A stretch of DNA of 64,000 nucleotides. Source: CALDTK01 sp963837005. GTDB taxonomy: Bacteria; Bacteroidota; Bacteroidia; Chitinophagales; Saprospiraceae. The notes under the pieces are model-generated. The model saw only the letters and a program-made list of their open reading frames with translations, was not told the origin of the DNA and did not search any database. Positions 63,591 through 64,000 of the stretch are shown piece by piece. The translations under genes were made by a program, and so were the position numbers. The number at the start of each line of letters is the position of its first letter. Position 1 is the first letter of the stretch. The stretch spans positions 744,001 through 808,000 of the forward strand of contig CAWIMC010000001.1 of assembly GCA_963837005.1 (NCBI GenBank), written 5' to 3'.

Positions 63591-64000
63591 TGGGCAAGCT
63601 CTCGCGCCAGCCGCGGCAGATAATACCTAAGCGCCGTGCCGAAACTCCGGTCCCGACCGAGCACCTGCGCACGCTTGCCTTCGTGTGCAACGACATGCTC
63701 ACGCTCGACCTGTTTCGCGGGGAGGCTATCCGTAGCTTTCTAGAGGCGGGTTTCGGGGTGCACGTTGTGGCACCTTACCACGCGCGGGCCACGAACCTTA
63801 TCGCGGCGGGCGCCAGTTTCACGGAGCTCAGCATCGATACCTTTAGCAAGCATCCCGTCACCGAGGTCGCACTCGTACGAGAGATCCTGCGGACCTACCA
63901 GGCCATCGCGCCCGACCTAATCTTCCACTACACCATTAAGGTTAATATCTACGGTACGTTTGCCGCCAGACGACTCGGGATTCCCTGTGTAAATATGGCC
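63590..64000 (+). CDS. Glycosyltransferase (GT4-like), N-terminal part, runs off window
   Basis: An uninterrupted frame of 137 codons from a GTG that overlaps the manC stop by one base to the window end. LRTLAFVCNDMLTLDLFRGE, SFLEAGFGVHVVAPYHA, and PDLIFHYTIKVNIYGTFAARRLGIPCVNMA match the N-terminal donor-independent half of GT4-type glycosyltransferases from polysaccharide clusters (PDxIFHYTIKPNIYG). The ATG of MLTLDLF is a less likely start. The sugar is unknown and the C-terminal nucleotide-sugar domain is outside the window. Confidence 0.7.
   Translation, partial: MGKLSRQPRQIIPKRRAETPVPTEHLRTLAFVCNDMLTLDLFRGEAIRSFLEAGFGVHVVAPYHARATNLIAAGASFTELSIDTFSKHPVTEVALVREILRTYQAIAPDLIFHYTIKVNIYGTFAARRLGIPCVNMA

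Overview
The window looks like a chromosomal segment (or long contig end) of a fairly GC-rich Bacteroidota bacterium. The Saprospiria/Lewinella group is my best guess. The pointers are two giant secreted proteins ending in type IX secretion system (T9SS) type-B sorting domains, a PorP/SprF-family protein beside one of them, an UpxY-type antiterminator heading a polysaccharide locus, and promoter-like TAnnTTTG elements in place of sigma-70 boxes. The lineage is an inference; no rRNA is present.

Layout. 0-1.7 kb: an IS110-family element with a long structured 5' non-coding part, then a terminator and inverted/direct repeats. 1.7-3.3 kb: lysS (-). 3.5-22.6 kb: one 6,377-residue repetitive surface protein containing 13 near-identical 228-bp units and 7 near-identical 234-bp units. 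22.6-26.1 kb: a histone-deacetylase-fold hydrolase and priA. 26.2 kb: tRNA-Ala(GGC) with promoter and terminator. 26.4-36.2 kb: a second giant adhesin-like protein (2,866 aa) followed by a PorP/SprF protein, resembling the sprB-sprF arrangement of gliding bacteria. 36.4 kb: initiator tRNA-Met (-). 36.6-42.3 kb: a Wzi/RemB-like outer-membrane protein and metH. 42.3-46.0 kb: an insertion-sequence graveyard (one intact IS3-like transposase; broken IS1182-, IS4- and IS1380-like genes) surrounding an upxY gene. 46.4-64 kb: a Wzx/Wzy-type exopolysaccharide cluster.

The polysaccharide genes form a coherent pathway. ManC, Gmd and Fcl make GDP-L-fucose; a UDP-HexNAc 6-dehydrogenase, a 4,6-dehydratase and a PLP aminotransferase make uronic/amino-deoxy sugars; a PglC-type transferase loads the lipid carrier; GT2 and GT4-like enzymes extend the unit; Wzx, an EpsG-like polymerase, Wzz and an SLBB export protein flip, polymerise and export it. 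The last 2.8 kb contains many single-base frame disruptions in otherwise well-conserved genes and is probably low-quality contig-end sequence.

The most unusual signal is not a gene. It is a short iterated DNA motif, GTTTT followed by a 2-3 bp mini-hairpin closed by a GNAA loop (GTTTTGGCGNAAGCC, GTTTTGCCGNAAGGC, GTTTTGCGGAAGC). It occurs about 25 times on both strands, in several reading frames and in non-coding DNA, with compensatory changes in the stem and all four bases at the loop's free position.
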